DNA from: a gamma proteobacterium symbiont of Lucinoma myriamae
Lineage (GTDB): Bacteria; Pseudomonadota; Gammaproteobacteria; GRL18
Assembly (NCBI GenBank): GCA_025655635.1
Contig: JAHXIM010000071.1
Location: 1-7,091 of the forward strand
DNA length: 7,091 bases
Reading direction: 5' to 3'
Shown: positions 6,852 through 7,091 of the stretch, piece after piece
Position numbering within the stretch: the stretch's first letter is position 1
Layout: every line of letters starts with the position of its first letter
Translations under genes and position numbers: made by a program
Notes under the pieces: generated by a model
Databases searched by the model: none
What the model saw: the letters and a program-made list of their open reading frames with translations, nothing else
Told to the model about the DNA's origin: nothing

Positions 6852-7091
6852 CTTCATTGCTTCACGAATAGTCGACAAGATCTTTGCTTATGCTGTGGCA
6901 TGCGCAAGAATGGAAAACAGATTTCCATCTTTTCCTACAATATAGGTTTCTGAGGTATGATCAATGCCATACATTAAGGCTGAGTTTGAGTAGGGGACTT
7001 TTTCATCCTAAAAAACGCAGTAGCCCATGCAACGACATAATATCCAGCACCAAACTTCTCATAATTGAACTGTTTTTCTCTAGGCTGGAGC
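6846..7091 (-). pseudogene. SCO1/SenC-like copper chaperone, decayed C-terminal remnant
   Basis: On the minus strand, bases 7007 to 6849 read DEKVPYSNSALMYGIDHT, then SETYIVGKDGNLFSIL, and end STIREAMKK before TAA at 6848-6846. This matches the C-terminal part of SCO-family proteins, thioredoxin-fold copper chaperones for cytochrome oxidase assembly. The His in IDHT sits where the family has its copper-binding histidine. A TAA (6890-6888) interrupts the segment after AHATA, where the family usually has Pro-Pro or Pro-Glu. The frame also has a TAG at 7010-7008, directly before DEK. Upstream, another frame (7090 to 6977) is open and reads NYEKFGAGYYVVAWATAFF; it may be the preceding part of the same gene after a frameshift, which is inference. 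The gene runs off the window edge, so its N-terminus and CxxxC motif cannot be seen. The SCO call rests on a short segment. It converges on lpdA across the long hairpin. Confidence 0.65.

Overview
The window holds a three-gene pyruvate dehydrogenase (PDH) operon on the plus strand: aceE (E1), aceF (E2) and lpdA (E3). On its left is a frameshifted hemerythrin-like gene. On its right is a long inverted repeat, then the decayed 3' end of an SCO1/SenC-like gene on the opposite strand. The homodimeric AceE-type E1, close to E. coli AceE at every active-site motif I could place, suggests a gammaproteobacterium. Moderate G+C in the genes and very A+T-rich spacers fit that, but I cannot name a genus. 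No rRNA, tRNA, CRISPR array or intact transposase gene was seen.

Layout. Bases 1-76 are uninformative flank. Bases 77-558 encode a 160-residue hemerythrin (HHE) protein split by a -1 shift in a run of eight A. Bases 559-858 are an A+T-rich leader with two dyads, a candidate extended -10 promoter and the aceE ribosome binding site. aceE (859-3534), aceF (3576-4859) and lpdA (4878-6671) follow, 41 and 18 bases apart, each with its own Shine-Dalgarno sequence. Bases 6704-6851 form a long imperfect hairpin. Bases 6846-7091, minus strand, are the SCO-family remnant, with an in-frame stop and a frame change.

How the genes work together. AceE decarboxylates pyruvate and reductively acetylates a lipoyl arm. 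AceF passes the acetyl group to CoA. LpdA reoxidises the dihydrolipoyl group with NAD+. E2 has only one lipoyl domain, and a second, closely similar one is fused to the N-terminus of E3. E. coli instead carries three on E2 and none on E3. The fused E3 layout is known from Neisseria and Ralstonia, so it is uncommon but not new.

I found no convincing undescribed multi-gene system. The items most worth checking are the long hairpin after lpdA, whose four non-Watson-Crick pairs (apart from two true mismatches) are all G-U in the plus-strand RNA, and the hemerythrin frameshift on a heptamer that permits -1 slippage. Both flanks of the operon show gene decay while the operon looks intact.
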